DNA of 64,000 bases from Bacteroidota bacterium (GTDB lineage Bacteria; Bacteroidota; Bacteroidia; Bacteroidales; Bacteroidaceae): assembly GCA_023426145.1 (NCBI GenBank), contig JAFABG010000038.1, positions 76,503-140,502 of the forward strand. Reading direction: 5' to 3'. Of this stretch, positions 48,003 to 57,906 are shown one piece after another (positions within the stretch are counted from its first letter, which is position 1; each line of letters starts with the position of its first letter). Under the pieces are notes generated by a model. It was not told the DNA's origin, searched no databases, and worked only from the letters and a program-made list of their open reading frames with translations. A program made the translations under genes and the position numbers.

Positions 48003-49637
48003 ATGACTCGTTATTGGATTAAATTAGAAATGATAGTGATACTTTGTCTTTGCATCCCCACTGTGGGAAATGCTAAAGTTAAACTATCATCATTGATTTC
48101 TGATGGAATGGTGCTACAACGCAATCATCCCATTCGTATTTGGGGACATGCAGACCCTAGTGAGAAAATATCAGTGAGCTTTATGAAAGAATGCTTTAAC
48201 ACGATAGCTGATTCTTCTGGCAACTGGGATATCACCCTACCTCCGATGAAAGCGGGAGGCCCATACCCAATGGAAATTAATGAGCTTCAACTAACTAATA
48301 TCATGATAGGCGATGTCTGGTTATGTGCTGGACAATCGAATATGGAATTACCTGTAGCACGAGTCACTGAGATGTTTGCAAAAGAAATTTCGTCATATAA
48401 TAATGAGAAGATACGCCAATTTCTTGTATCCAAAGAATATAATTTCCATGCACCAATGGATGAAATTCAACAAGGAGAATGGAAAATGGCAACACAAGAA
48501 AATGTAATGAGCTTTTCTGCCTTGGCATACTTCTTTGCTAAGATCATGTACGAAAAAGATGGAGTTCCTATTGGAATTATTAATTCTAGCTGGGGAGGGA
48601 CTCCTATTGAATCATGGATTAGTGAAGATGGATTAAGAGACTTTCCTTTATACATAAACGAAAAACGACTTTACGAAAATGACGCTTATTGTGAGCTCAT
48701 TAAGAAAGTGGAGCGTGAAAGTTTTCAACGATGGAATACTACATTATATAATGGAGACCAAGGATTACATGAAGCGACTCCTTGGTATGCACCTCATTAC
48801 GATGATAGCGATTGGACTACTGTAGATATGTTTTCACGGGATTGGGGAAATAACGGTCTGAATCCGATTGGTGGATCACATTGGTTACGACAAAATATAG
48901 AAGTTCCTAAGACTTGGGAAAACCAACCAGTCACGTTACGTCTAGGCTGCATTATCTATGCCGACTCAGTATATGTAAATGGAGTCTTTGTCGGTTCAAC
49001 GAGTTATCAGTATCCTCCTCGCATCTATCAACTACCAGCAGGTTTGCTAAAAGAGGGAACAAACAACATTACCATACGTATCATCAGCAATGGAGGACAA
49101 CCGAGTTTTGTGAAAGAAAAGCCCTATAAACTCATTTGTCAAATGAATGATGAAACAGAAACAATACCTTTATCCACTTATTGGAAGTATCATCTAGGTG
49201 CTCCAATGCCTTCCGCCCCATCCATGATGTTTTTTTGTTACGAACCCACCGGTTTATATAATGCAATGATTGCTCCACTGAAAAATTACACCATAAATGG
49301 CACCATCTGGTATCAAGGAGAGTCAAATGTAGCTCGTCGAAACGAATATGCCTCCCTATTATCGACTATGATATCTGATTGGCGACGTACCTTTCAGAAT
49401 CAAGAATTAGATTTCTACATTGTTGAGCTCGCCGATTTCTTATCTCCCGATGATATAAACGGGCGGAAGGCTTGGGCGGAGATGCGCCAAGAGCAAGCCA
49501 AAGTGGCCACAAATACGGCTCACACAAGGCTCATTAAAAATAGTGATCTTGGAGAATGGAATGATGTCCATCCGCTAGATAAGAAAACTTTGGGACATAG
49601 AATCGCCGATGCGGTAGTTCTAAAGAATAAACAATAA
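48003..49637 (+). CDS. SGNH-type carbohydrate acetyl esterase with an inserted beta-sandwich
   Basis: 544 aa. Signal peptide ending at VGNA. The SGNH hydrolase is of the sialate O-acetylesterase (SASA) type, with the nucleophile Ser in LCAGQSNMELP near residue 111, the Gly/Asn blocks NSSWGGTPIESW and WYQGESNV, and the Asp-His pair in NDVHPLDKKTLG near 520. Between about residues 235 and 375 a jelly-roll domain like the N-terminal domain of GH2 enzymes interrupts the catalytic fold (DDSDWTTVDMF, WLRQNIEVPKTW, DSVYVNGVFVGST). This layout is known in plant-glycan acetyl esterases (CE20-like). It probably removes acetyl groups from xylan fragments in the periplasm. Confidence 0.85.
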   Translation: MTRYWIKLEMIVILCLCIPTVGNAKVKLSSLISDGMVLQRNHPIRIWGHADPSEKISVSFMKECFNTIADSSGNWDITLPPMKAGGPYPMEINELQLTNIMIGDVWLCAGQSNMELPVARVTEMFAKEISSYNNEKIRQFLVSKEYNFHAPMDEIQQGEWKMATQENVMSFSALAYFFAKIMYEKDGVPIGIINSSWGGTPIESWISEDGLRDFPLYINEKRLYENDAYCELIKKVERESFQRWNTTLYNGDQGLHEATPWYAPHYDDSDWTTVDMFSRDWGNNGLNPIGGSHWLRQNIEVPKTWENQPVTLRLGCIIYADSVYVNGVFVGSTSYQYPPRIYQLPAGLLKEGTNNITIRIISNGGQPSFVKEKPYKLICQMNDETETIPLSTYWKYHLGAPMPSAPSMMFFCYEPTGLYNAMIAPLKNYTINGTIWYQGESNVARRNEYASLLSTMISDWRRTFQNQELDFYIVELADFLSPDDINGRKAWAEMRQEQAKVATNTAHTRLIKNSDLGEWNDVHPLDKKTLGHRIADAVVLKNKQ

Positions 49638-49675
49638 TAGGACAAATTAGTAATAAAATATAAAGAGATTATACA

Positions 49676-51169
49676 ATGAGCACATTAAGCCAAAAAGTGT
49701 CTATGGCCGAGAAAATCGGTTATAGTTTGGGAGATTGTTCTGCTAACCTGGTATTCCAGATGATGATGATTTACCAAACTAAATTTTATACTGATGTTTT
49801 CGGATTGGAAGGAGCTGTAGCAGGCAGCGTAATGCTTATCGCACGAATTGTTGATGCTTTCGTAGATCCAAGTGTGGGCCTTCTTTCAGACCGCACCCGT
49901 ACAAAATGGGGGAAATATCGTCCCTGGGTGCTATGGACAGCATTGCCATTTATGGTTTTCTATGTCCTCGCCTTCTATAACCCCGGAATTGAGGATAAAG
50001 GATTAGTAGCAGTTTATGCAACCGTTTCCTATACATTGCTGATGACATTATATTCTTTCAACAATACTCCATATTCATCACTAGGAGGTGTCATGACGAG
50101 CGATATAAAAGAACGCACTAGCATCACTTCTATTCGTTTTGTGGCAGCCACAGTAGCCCAATTTGTTGTACAAGGACTTACGCTTCCTTTAGTTAATAAG
50201 TTTGCAAATGGAGGTGATAAAGGACAGGGTTGGTTATACACCATAAGCATATTTGCAGTTATCGGTCTTGTTTTTATGGTCATTACATTCTTCTCAAGTA
50301 AAGAACGTATTACCCCACCTGTCAATCAAAAAACTGATACACGAAAGGATATTAAAGATGTATTGAAAAATGTTCCATGGCGAGCCATGTTCATTTTGAC
50401 TCTATTTCTTTTCACAACACTTGCGATGTGGGGAAGTTCTATGAACTACTACTTTGAAAATTATGTAGATGCCAATGCTCTATACACCTTTTTAGATCAG
50501 ATAGGATTAGTAGCTACGACACCCCAGCACAGTGTCGGTTATACTATATTGAACGCCTTCGGGTTAATCGTTAGTAGCCCGGATAAAGCTTACGAAGTGG
50601 GGTTTGGAGTCTTTAATATGCTCGGTGCCCTAGTGCAATTTTTCGGTGTGATTCTTCTATCTAGCTTCTTAGCCAATAGATACGGTAAAAAACGAGTCTT
50701 TATCATCTGCTTGGCGCTAACCTCTCTATTCACCGCCTTTTTCTATTTCCCCAATGAAACAGATGTGAAAACAATGTTCGTATTAAACTTCCTTAAGAGC
50801 CTCGCATACGCTCCTACTGTTCCACTATTATGGGCTATGATAGCAGATGTGGCAGACTTCTCAGAATATGTCAATTATCGCCGGGCTACAGGCTTCGTGT
50901 TTGCCGGAGTGGTTTTTGCACTTAAGGCTGGACTAGGTATTGGCGGTGCTATTCTGGGATTTTTGCTTTCGGGTTTCGGTTACATATCAGGAGCAGGTAC
51001 TCAACAGAGTGCTTCTGCCATTCATGGAATCGTGCTCTCATCAAGTTTAATTCCCGCTGCAACGTTCTTTATCGGAGTATTAACCTTATATTTCTATCCA
51101 ATCACGAAGAAATTCAACGAACAAATGCAGGAGACTTTAAATGAACGTAGAAATAAATCGGATTATTAA
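49676..51169 (+). CDS. GPH-family sugar/cation symporter
   Basis: 497 aa with about twelve membrane segments. The first third has the GPH hallmarks EKIGYSLGDCSANLVFQ, ARIVDAFVDPSVGLLSDRTRTKWGKYRPWVLW and YSFNNTPYSSLGGVMTSD. Members carry glycosides and xylosides with H+ or Na+, for example XynB-type xyloside carriers. A position between the esterase and the periplasmic xylanase suggests import of xylose or short xylo-oligosaccharides into the cytoplasm. There is an extra loop near residue 270 (YVDANALYTFLDQIG) seen in several Bacteroides homologues. Confidence 0.92.
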   Translation: MSTLSQKVSMAEKIGYSLGDCSANLVFQMMMIYQTKFYTDVFGLEGAVAGSVMLIARIVDAFVDPSVGLLSDRTRTKWGKYRPWVLWTALPFMVFYVLAFYNPGIEDKGLVAVYATVSYTLLMTLYSFNNTPYSSLGGVMTSDIKERTSITSIRFVAATVAQFVVQGLTLPLVNKFANGGDKGQGWLYTISIFAVIGLVFMVITFFSSKERITPPVNQKTDTRKDIKDVLKNVPWRAMFILTLFLFTTLAMWGSSMNYYFENYVDANALYTFLDQIGLVATTPQHSVGYTILNAFGLIVSSPDKAYEVGFGVFNMLGALVQFFGVILLSSFLANRYGKKRVFIICLALTSLFTAFFYFPNETDVKTMFVLNFLKSLAYAPTVPLLWAMIADVADFSEYVNYRRATGFVFAGVVFALKAGLGIGGAILGFLLSGFGYISGAGTQQSASAIHGIVLSSSLIPAATFFIGVLTLYFYPITKKFNEQMQETLNERRNKSDY

Positions 51170-51181
51170 CTCGCAAAATAG

Positions 51182-51189
51182 TAGTTTTG
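51182..51189 (+). promoter_or_regulatory. Possible internal -7 box before the second GH10 gene
   Basis: TAGTTTTG, matching TAnnTTTG, in the 38-base gap between the carrier and the GH10 gene. It has no clear -33 partner, so it may be chance. Confidence 0.3.
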
Positions 51190-51207
51190 TAAATAAACCT
51201 ATTGATT

Positions 51208-52341
51208 ATGAAATTAAAATACATCATTCTCACTCTGCTTACCTTGTTTGCCTTATCGGTGCAAGGACAATTTACCCCGTCCAAAAGGTGCAAGAGCTCG
51301 TTGGAAAGCATTCTTGAGAAAAAATTTCTTATCGGTGTTGCTATAAACGATAAACAAGCAGCTGAGCTGGATACATTAGCCGTTCCTCTTATCGAAAACC
51401 ATTTCAACTCTGTAGTAGCCGAGAATTGCATGAAAAGCCAGGTTATTCATCCCTTAGAAAACCAATATAATTTCACCCTATCCGATCAATTTGTCGAATT
51501 CGGAGAAAAACACAATATGTTTATCGTCGGACATTGCCTCATCTGGCACTCACAACTATCATCTTGGTTCTGCGTAGACAAGAATGGGAAGAATGTATCA
51601 CCAGAGGATTTAAAAAAACGAATGAAGGAACACATTAGTACAATTGTAGGTAGATATAGAGGACGAATCCAAGGATGGGATGTGGTGAATGAAGCCATAT
51701 TGGAAGATGGGTCATTCCGCAAGACTAAATTTTATGAGATCTTAGGAGAGGAATATATTCCTCTAGCTTTTCAATATGCACATGAAGCAGACCCTGAAGC
51801 TGAACTTTACTATAATGATTACGGAATGAATGTTGAAGGGCGCCGCAATGGGGTAGTAAAAATGATTCAAGCACTTAAAGAGAAAGGACTACGTATAGAC
51901 GCCATAGGCATGCAAGGGCACATGGGAATGGATTATCCATCGATCGGGGATTTTGAGAAAAGCATGCTCTCGTTTGCCGGGACTGGCTGCAAAGTAATGA
52001 TCACCGAATGGGATATGAGCGTTCTGCCCACAGTAAACAGAAGCGCAAATATTTCGGATACAGTGGCTTATCAAAAAGCGCTTAATCCTTACACGGAAGG
52101 ATTGCCAGACTCAATTGCAAATTCATGGAACAAGCGGATGAAGGATTTCTTTCGTCTTTTCATAAATCATGCAGATATTATAAGCCGTGTCACTGTATGG
52201 GGTGTTAGTGACGGTGATTCCTGGAAGAATGATTTTCCTGTTGAAGGACGAAAAGATTATCCCTTACTATTCGACAGAAAGTATGAGCCAAAAGCCTTTC
52301 TGCGTGAGATGCTATGCACTGAAAGCAAAGAGACAAAATAA
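51208..52341 (+). CDS. Periplasmic GH10 endo-xylanase
   Basis: 377 aa from ATG 51208; a TTG two codons upstream is also open. Signal peptide ending at SVQGQ, no lipobox, so it is likely periplasmic. An uninterrupted GH10 domain: [40 protein letters not shown] with the acid/base Glu, [15 protein letters not shown], and [10 protein letters not shown] with the nucleophile Glu, then WGVSDGDSW. It shortens the xylo-oligosaccharides brought in by SusC/D. Confidence 0.95.
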   Translation: MKLKYIILTLLTLFALSVQGQFTPSKRCKSSLESILEKKFLIGVAINDKQAAELDTLAVPLIENHFNSVVAENCMKSQVIHPLENQYNFTLSDQFVEFGEKHNMFIVGHCLIWHSQLSSWFCVDKNGKNVSPEDLKKRMKEHISTIVGRYRGRIQGWDVVNEAILEDGSFRKTKFYEILGEEYIPLAFQYAHEADPEAELYYNDYGMNVEGRRNGVVKMIQALKEKGLRIDAIGMQGHMGMDYPSIGDFEKSMLSFAGTGCKVMITEWDMSVLPTVNRSANISDTVAYQKALNPYTEGLPDSIANSWNKRMKDFFRLFINHADIISRVTVWGVSDGDSWKNDFPVEGRKDYPLLFDRKYEPKAFLREMLCTESKETK

Positions 52342-52370
52342 ACTTATATTCAATTTAAAACAGCAAAAAC

Positions 52371-53351
52371 ATGGAAAAGAAGATGAGATATTTGGTTCCT
52401 AAAGATTACATGGCAGACCCAGCCGTACATGTCTTCAACAATAAAATTTATATTTACCCCTCCCATGATTGGGAAAGTGGTATAGAGGAGAATGACAACG
52501 GAGATCATTTCGACATGAAAGATTATCATGTATTCTCTACTGACGACGTTATGGAAGGCGAAATTAAAGACCATGGGATTGTTTTAGAAGTAAAAGATAT
52601 CCCTTGGGCGGGTAGACAGCTTTGGGACTGCGATGTTACCTATAAAAAGGGAAAATACTATATGTACTTCCCACTAAAAGATAAAAATGACATTTTCAGA
52701 ATAGGTGTGGCCATTAGCGAAAAGCCTGAAGGGCCCTTCATTCCTCAACCAGATCCCATTAAAGGAAGTTACAGTATTGATCCTGCGATCTTTGACGATG
52801 GTAACGATAACTACTATATGTATTTTGGAGGTCTTTGGGGAGGACAGTTACAACGCTATCGAGAGAATAAGGCCTTGGAAAGTGCTGCCTTCCCTAGAGA
52901 TAATGAGCCTGCCATTCCATCTCGTGTAGTGAAACTAAGTGAGGATATGCTAGAATTCGCTGAAGCGCCCAAGCCACTCATCCTTCTCGATGAAAACGGA
53001 CAGCCTTTAACAGCAGGAGATAATCAACGACGCTTTTTTGAGGCTTCATGGATGCACAAATATAAAGGAAAGTACTATTTCTCCTACTCCACAGGCGATA
53101 CGCATCAACTCTGCTATGCTATTGGCGATAGCCCCTATGGTCCTTTTATCTATCAAGGAGTTATTCTCACGCCAGTCGTAGGCTGGACCACTCATCACGC
53201 CATCGTTGAACATAAAGATAAATGGTATCTCTTCCATCACGATTGTGTCCCTTCCAAAGGGAAAACATGGCTTAGAAGTCTAAAGGTTTGCGAACTAAAC
53301 TATGATGATGATGGAAGAATCATTACCATAGATGGAGGAGGGAAAAGATGA
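52371..53351 (+). CDS. GH43 beta-xylosidase or arabinofuranosidase, no signal peptide
   Basis: 326 aa, single five-bladed propeller. Catalytic triad candidates are Asp in YMADPAVHVF (residue 16), Asp in YSIDPAIFDD (near 136) and Glu in FFEASWMHKY (near 224). The N-terminus MEKKMRYLVPKDY is not a signal peptide, so the enzyme probably works in the cytoplasm on short products. A start at the second Met (residue 5) is also possible. The family includes beta-xylosidases and alpha-L-arabinofuranosidases; context favours the former. Its stop overlaps the GH67 start by 4 bases (ATGA). Confidence 0.9.
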   Translation: MEKKMRYLVPKDYMADPAVHVFNNKIYIYPSHDWESGIEENDNGDHFDMKDYHVFSTDDVMEGEIKDHGIVLEVKDIPWAGRQLWDCDVTYKKGKYYMYFPLKDKNDIFRIGVAISEKPEGPFIPQPDPIKGSYSIDPAIFDDGNDNYYMYFGGLWGGQLQRYRENKALESAAFPRDNEPAIPSRVVKLSEDMLEFAEAPKPLILLDENGQPLTAGDNQRRFFEASWMHKYKGKYYFSYSTGDTHQLCYAIGDSPYGPFIYQGVILTPVVGWTTHHAIVEHKDKWYLFHHDCVPSKGKTWLRSLKVCELNYDDDGRIITIDGGGKR

Positions 53352-55360
53352 TAAAATACAGATATCTTTCCTTTTTTATATTCACTATCCTATTCCTGCC
53401 ACAACTGGCTGCAGAAAATGGTAGTCAATTGTGGTTAAGATATGGTTCAGGGAATAAAATTCCGATCGTTCTTCCTTACCATTCACCAACTTTAGACATA
53501 GCAGCCCAAGAATTAAGACAGGCTTGGCGAGGCAAACCCATTACACTTATACTACAGAAAGATAAGCAACTGAAATCAGACGGATTTTGTATTCAACAGG
53601 ATGATAACAATATTTCAATTTGTTCTCCAAGTGAAATTGGATTACTCTACGGTGCATATTATCTCTTACGAATACAAGCAAGTAATGTTCAGCCACAAGT
53701 AACTGTTCCACATTCGCCAATTCTAGAAAACCCAACGTATGATCTACGTATTCTTAACCATTGGGATAACCTTGATCGCACTGTAGAGAGAGGGTATGCA
53801 GGACAATCACTCTGGAATTGGGAAGAACTCCCCGCACAATTGTCCGACAGTTACACAGCTTACGCACGTGCAAACGCATCTATAGGTATTAATGGAACAG
53901 TACTCAACAATGTCAATGCATCGCCATCTATACTGACAACAGGCTATCTAAATAAAGTCAAAGCATTGGCAGACGTGTTTCGTCCTTATGGATTAAAAGT
54001 CTACCTCGCTGTCAATTTCGCATCCCCAATGGTACTCGACAACCTGCCGACAGCCGATCCCTTAAACAAAGATGTCATCCGATGGTGGAAAAATAAAATC
54101 CATGATATATACCAAATCATCCCCGATTTCGGAGGATTTCTTGTAAAAGCGAACTCTGAAGGACAGCCTGGCCCTTGTGATTTTGGTCGTACACACGCCC
54201 AAGGAGCAAATATGTTAGCCAATGTGCTCAAGCCTTTCCATGGGATAGTTATGTGGAGAGCTTTTGTTTACAATTCATCTGATGCAGATCGCGCAAAACA
54301 AGCCTATGAAGAATTTCATCCGCTTGATGGACAATTTAGTAAGAATGTCTTTATACAAATTAAAAATGGGCCTATTGATTTTCAGCCTAGAGAGCCTTAC
54401 AGTCCTTTGTTCGGCACTATGCCGAAAACTCAATTAATGGCTGAATTTCAAATCACCCAGGAGTATCTCGGACAAGCCAACCATTTAGTCTACTTAGCCC
54501 CGATGTGGAAAGAGTTCTTTGGACTTGTAGATCCCCATTCATTAAAGGCAATTGCAGGGGTATCGAATATAGGTACAGACGCAAATTGGTGTGGATCTGA
54601 TTTTGCGCAAGCAAACTGGTATGCTTTTGGACGCTTGGCGTGGAATCCGGCATTAAGTTCCGAGCAGCTTGCCGAGGAATGGCTTAAACAAACATTCTCG
54701 AATGAAACTAATTTCATCGTTCCAGTAAAAAAGATGATGTTAGCGAGTCGGGAAGCTGCCGTTGACTATATGATGCCATTAGGGCTCCACCATCTCTTTG
54801 CTTGGGGACACCATTACGGCCCTGAGCCTTGGTGCAAAGTGCCAGATGCTCGACCGGATTGGTTACCTTCCTACTATCATCAAGCAGATCAAGTGGGAAT
54901 AGGTTTCAATCGCAGTAGTACAGGAAGCAATGCGGTTGCTCAATATCCTGAAAGGTTGCAGCAACAATACAATTCTATAGACAACTGTCCGGAAGAATAT
55001 CTACTTTGGTTCCATCATGTACCTTGGAATCACAAAATGAAAAGCGGACATTCATTATGGGAGGAACTTTGTTACAAATATGACCATGGGGTACAACAAG
55101 TCAGGCTATTTCAGAAAACCTGGGATAGCGTTAAGCCCTACGTGGACGTAGATCGCTTTAATAAAGTACAGTCACGTCTAAAAACACAAATCCGCGATGC
55201 CATCTGGTGGAAAGATGCTTGCTTATTATACTTCCAAGAATTTTCAGGTTCACCCATACCTTTAGAGATTGAACGTCCGATTCATGAACTTAAGGAGATG
55301 AAAGCCTTTAAATTAAATATAAGCAATTACGAATGTGCTCCTTATGGCTATAATAAATAA
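53348..55360 (+). CDS. GH67 alpha-glucuronidase
   Basis: 670 aa, usual for GH67. Signal peptide ending at QLAA, so periplasmic. The N-terminal domain resembles a GH67N fold (LDIAAQELRQAWRGK). The central barrel has LVKANSEGQPGPCDFGRTHAQGANML (near 269), IQIKNGPIDFQPREPYSP and MAEFQITQEYLGQ, which hold the family's catalytic acidic residues. A helical C-terminal domain follows. The family removes 4-O-methyl-glucuronic acid from the non-reducing end of xylo-oligosaccharides. It is the last gene of the xylan operon and is followed by a hairpin. Confidence 0.96.
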   Translation: MIKYRYLSFFIFTILFLPQLAAENGSQLWLRYGSGNKIPIVLPYHSPTLDIAAQELRQAWRGKPITLILQKDKQLKSDGFCIQQDDNNISICSPSEIGLLYGAYYLLRIQASNVQPQVTVPHSPILENPTYDLRILNHWDNLDRTVERGYAGQSLWNWEELPAQLSDSYTAYARANASIGINGTVLNNVNASPSILTTGYLNKVKALADVFRPYGLKVYLAVNFASPMVLDNLPTADPLNKDVIRWWKNKIHDIYQIIPDFGGFLVKANSEGQPGPCDFGRTHAQGANMLANVLKPFHGIVMWRAFVYNSSDADRAKQAYEEFHPLDGQFSKNVFIQIKNGPIDFQPREPYSPLFGTMPKTQLMAEFQITQEYLGQANHLVYLAPMWKEFFGLVDPHSLKAIAGVSNIGTDANWCGSDFAQANWYAFGRLAWNPALSSEQLAEEWLKQTFSNETNFIVPVKKMMLASREAAVDYMMPLGLHHLFAWGHHYGPEPWCKVPDARPDWLPSYYHQADQVGIGFNRSSTGSNAVAQYPERLQQQYNSIDNCPEEYLLWFHHVPWNHKMKSGHSLWEELCYKYDHGVQQVRLFQKTWDSVKPYVDVDRFNKVQSRLKTQIRDAIWWKDACLLYFQEFSGSPIPLEIERPIHELKEMKAFKLNISNYECAPYGYNK

Positions 55361-55361
55361 A

Positions 55362-55399
55362 AGAGTGCCGTTGCTATAGTTTCCTAGCAACGGCACTCT
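55362..55399. terminator. Terminator shared by the xylan operon and the FKBP gene
   Basis: A perfect 15-bp stem, AGAGTGCCGTTGCTA and TAGCAACGGCACTCT, around an 8-base loop. On the minus strand it is followed by TTTTATTTATT, so it is stronger for the FKBP transcript; on the plus strand only CGTTT follows. Confidence 0.9.
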
Positions 55400-55423
55400 C
55401 GTTTATAAATATGTAAGTAAATC

Positions 55424-56008
55424 TTAATTCAGCCCAGCATCTGTATTAGCAAAGTCCAATAGGGTGATATCAAAAACTAGACTTGAATATCCAAGAACAG
55501 AACCACTTCCGCTACTTCCATAAGCATATTCCCAAGGGATGTACACTTTCCAGCGCTCTCCTACTTTCATTTTTTGGAGTATTTCGGTCCAGCCCGTGAT
55601 TACACTATTAACTTGAAATACAGTCGTAGAAGAATCTCCAACACTTGGATCATCACCATTGATAACCGGGTTATCACCAGTGAAATTGCCATCAAAGTAT
55701 TCACCTAGAATATTGGTACCCTTATAGTATACTTTCACAAAGTCATTATATTTAGGAGATTCAGAGTTTACATCATTTGCAGCTTCTATCTCCGTATAAT
55801 AGATATAACTTCCTGGGTATGTAATCAGTTCCACACGACCCAAACCTCCTTTATCAGGAGTAGTGGCATATATATTCGCAAGAGAATCAACAAATGCTTC
55901 ATTACGAGTACGCCAATTATCATATTTACCGACTTCAGTCGTTTCACTACAAGAAGCAAAAGCCAAAGCCAACAACAGCAAGGAGAATAAATAGATTTTT
56001 TTACTCAT
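55424..56008 (-). CDS. FKBP-type peptidyl-prolyl isomerase lipoprotein
   Basis: 194 aa. Lipobox FASC near residue 19. The C-terminal 110 residues have the FKBP pattern: DFVKVYYKGTNILGEYFDGN, QVNSVITGWTEILQKMKVGERWKVYIPWEYAYGSSGSG, and a final LVFDITLLD strand. It should catalyse proline isomerisation or chaperone proteins in the periplasm. The region from residue 30 to 85 (KGGLGRVELITYPGSYIYYTEI) is an extra N-terminal part. It lies 11 bases after glyS in the same direction. Confidence 0.9.
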   Translation of the reverse strand: MSKKIYLFSLLLLALAFASCSETTEVGKYDNWRTRNEAFVDSLANIYATTPDKGGLGRVELITYPGSYIYYTEIEAANDVNSESPKYNDFVKVYYKGTNILGEYFDGNFTGDNPVINGDDPSVGDSSTTVFQVNSVITGWTEILQKMKVGERWKVYIPWEYAYGSSGSGSVLGYSSLVFDITLLDFANTDAGLN

Positions 56009-56019
56009 TCGTTAAGGGT

Positions 56020-57561
56020 TTATTGTAGGGTTTTCAATAAAGAGGTAATATTCACTCTGTCTGCAATAATATTATTCAGTTCAGAGATCGCTACACGCTC
56101 TTGCTGCATGGTATCACGATTACGTAATGTCACACAATTATCTTCCACCGTCTGATGATCCACTGTTACGCAGAACGGCGTTCCAATAGCATCCTGACGA
56201 CGATATCTTTTTCCAATACTATCTTTTTCATCGTACTGACAATGGAAATGGAATTTCAGATCGTCAATAATTTCACGCGCTTTTTCAGGTAGACCATCCT
56301 TCTTGACCAAAGGCATAACAGCCAATTTAACAGGAGCCAAGGCAGCAGGAAGTTTCAGAACAACACGACTTTCACCACTTTCTAATTGCTCTTCGCAATA
56401 AGCAGCACTCATGATACTCAGGAACATACGGTCAACACCGATAGACGTTTCAATCACATACGGAGTATAAGATTCATTCGTTTCAGGATCAAAGTATTTG
56501 ATATTCTTTCCAGAGAACTTCTCATGTTGAGACAAGTCAAAATTAGTACGTGAGTGGATTCCTTCTACTTCTTTGAAGCCAAAAGGCATAAGGAATTCGA
56601 TATCTGTTGCAGCATTTGCATAATGAGCCAACTTGTCATGATCATGATAACGGTAGCTACCATCACCAAAGCCTAAAGCTTTGTGCCATTTCAAACGAAT
56701 CTCTTTCCATTTCTTGAACCAATCTAGTTCAGTACCAGGTTTCACAAAGAACTGCATTTCCATCTGTTCGAACTCGCGCATACGGAAGATAAACTGCCGA
56801 GCAACGATCTCATTACGAAATGCTTTACCAATCTGAGCAATACCAAAAGGAATCTTCATACGGCCCGTTTTTTGCACATTGAGGTAGTTTACAAAAATAC
56901 CTTGAGCAGTTTCCGGACGTAGATAAATTTTCATAGCACCATCTGAAGTAGAACCCATTTCTGTAGAAAACATCAAGTTGAACTGACGAACTTCAGTCCA
57001 ATTCTTAGTTCCTGAAATAGGACAAACGATTTCTTCATCAACAATGATCTGACGAAGTTCGTCCAAATTATTATCATTCAATGCTTTTGCGAAACGAGTA
57101 TGCAGGGCATCACGTTTAGCTTGATTATCCAACACACGGCCGTTAGTCAAGCGGAATTGAGCCTCATCAAATGACTCACCAAATCTTTTTGCAGCTTTCG
57201 CTACTTCTTTATTAATCTTATCATCATACTTAGCCAGTTGATCTTCAATCAACACGTCAGCACGATAACGTTTTTTAGAATCTTTATTATCGATCAATGG
57301 ATCATTGAATGCATCCACATGCCCAGAAGCTTTCCAAATGGTAGGGTGCATAAAGATGGCAGAGTCAATACCGACAATGTTTTCGTGCAACAACACCATG
57401 CTGTCCCACCAATATTTTTTAATGTTGTTTTTCAGTTCAACGCCCATCTGACCATAATCATATACAGCGCCTAGTCCGTCGTAGATATCGCTTGAAGGAA
57501 ATACGAAACCATACTCTTTGCAATGCGATACAAGTTTCTTAAAAACGTCTTCTTGTGCCAT
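56020..57561 (-). CDS. glyS: Glycyl-tRNA synthetase, alpha2 (eukaryote-like) type
   Basis: 513 aa, a single-chain homodimeric enzyme of class II rather than the GlyQ/GlyS two-subunit form. It charges tRNA-Gly. The N-terminus has LVSHCKEYGFVFPSSDIYDGLGAVYDYGQMGVELKNNI, then IVCPISGTKNWTEVRQFNLMF, the class II motif 2 block FRNEIVARQFIFRMREFEQMEMQFF and motif 3 region IETSIGVDRMFL. The C-terminal anticodon domain begins at LAPVKLAVMPLV. Standard length. A TATCTTTG box lies upstream, and the FKBP gene follows after 11 bases. Confidence 0.96.
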   Translation of the reverse strand: MAQEDVFKKLVSHCKEYGFVFPSSDIYDGLGAVYDYGQMGVELKNNIKKYWWDSMVLLHENIVGIDSAIFMHPTIWKASGHVDAFNDPLIDNKDSKKRYRADVLIEDQLAKYDDKINKEVAKAAKRFGESFDEAQFRLTNGRVLDNQAKRDALHTRFAKALNDNNLDELRQIIVDEEIVCPISGTKNWTEVRQFNLMFSTEMGSTSDGAMKIYLRPETAQGIFVNYLNVQKTGRMKIPFGIAQIGKAFRNEIVARQFIFRMREFEQMEMQFFVKPGTELDWFKKWKEIRLKWHKALGFGDGSYRYHDHDKLAHYANAATDIEFLMPFGFKEVEGIHSRTNFDLSQHEKFSGKNIKYFDPETNESYTPYVIETSIGVDRMFLSIMSAAYCEEQLESGESRVVLKLPAALAPVKLAVMPLVKKDGLPEKAREIIDDLKFHFHCQYDEKDSIGKRYRRQDAIGTPFCVTVDHQTVEDNCVTLRNRDTMQQERVAISELNNIIADRVNITSLLKTLQ

Positions 57562-57613
57562 TTTCTTTTCTATATCTATTAATTTGAATTTGCTTTTCTC
57601 TAAAAAAGTGCCA

Positions 57614-57621
57614 CAAAGATA
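57614..57621 (-). promoter_or_regulatory. -7 promoter box for glyS
   Basis: Minus strand TATCTTTG, an exact TAnnTTTG match 52 bases before the start codon. Confidence 0.55.
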
Positions 57622-57832
57622 GGCAATTATCTTATAAATAAGACAGAGAGGGTATTAATTTATCTTATTCTTAGGTCTGATTTTTTTTCAATAAAAGAAA
57701 CAATACCTCATAAAAATCGAGTTGTCACGATTTGGGAAGTGGATTGACTTTAACTTCTATTCGATTTTATTCAACTGTCCTCTGTATCATAAAAAACGTT
57801 AGTTCTTTTCACCCTCATACAGATTTATTTCG

Positions 57833-57840
57833 TATTTTTG
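57833..57840 (+). promoter_or_regulatory. -7 promoter box for the topoisomerase operon
   Basis: TATTTTTG, an exact TAnnTTTG match 66 bases before the ATG at 57907. Confidence 0.5.
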
Positions 57841-57906
57841 CGTGCACATCCCCTTATTTTGATGTAAAAAGAGAATTTGTTGTAAAAGCAAAGTGAAGAT
57901 TGACAT

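Larger units (their letters stand above)
57562..57906. other. Divergent promoter region between glyS and the topoisomerase gene
   Basis: 345 bases, AT-rich, no gene seen. It carries the glyS -7 box near the left end and the topoisomerase -7 box near the right end; the centre shows no repeat or structured RNA that I can recognise. Confidence 0.5.
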
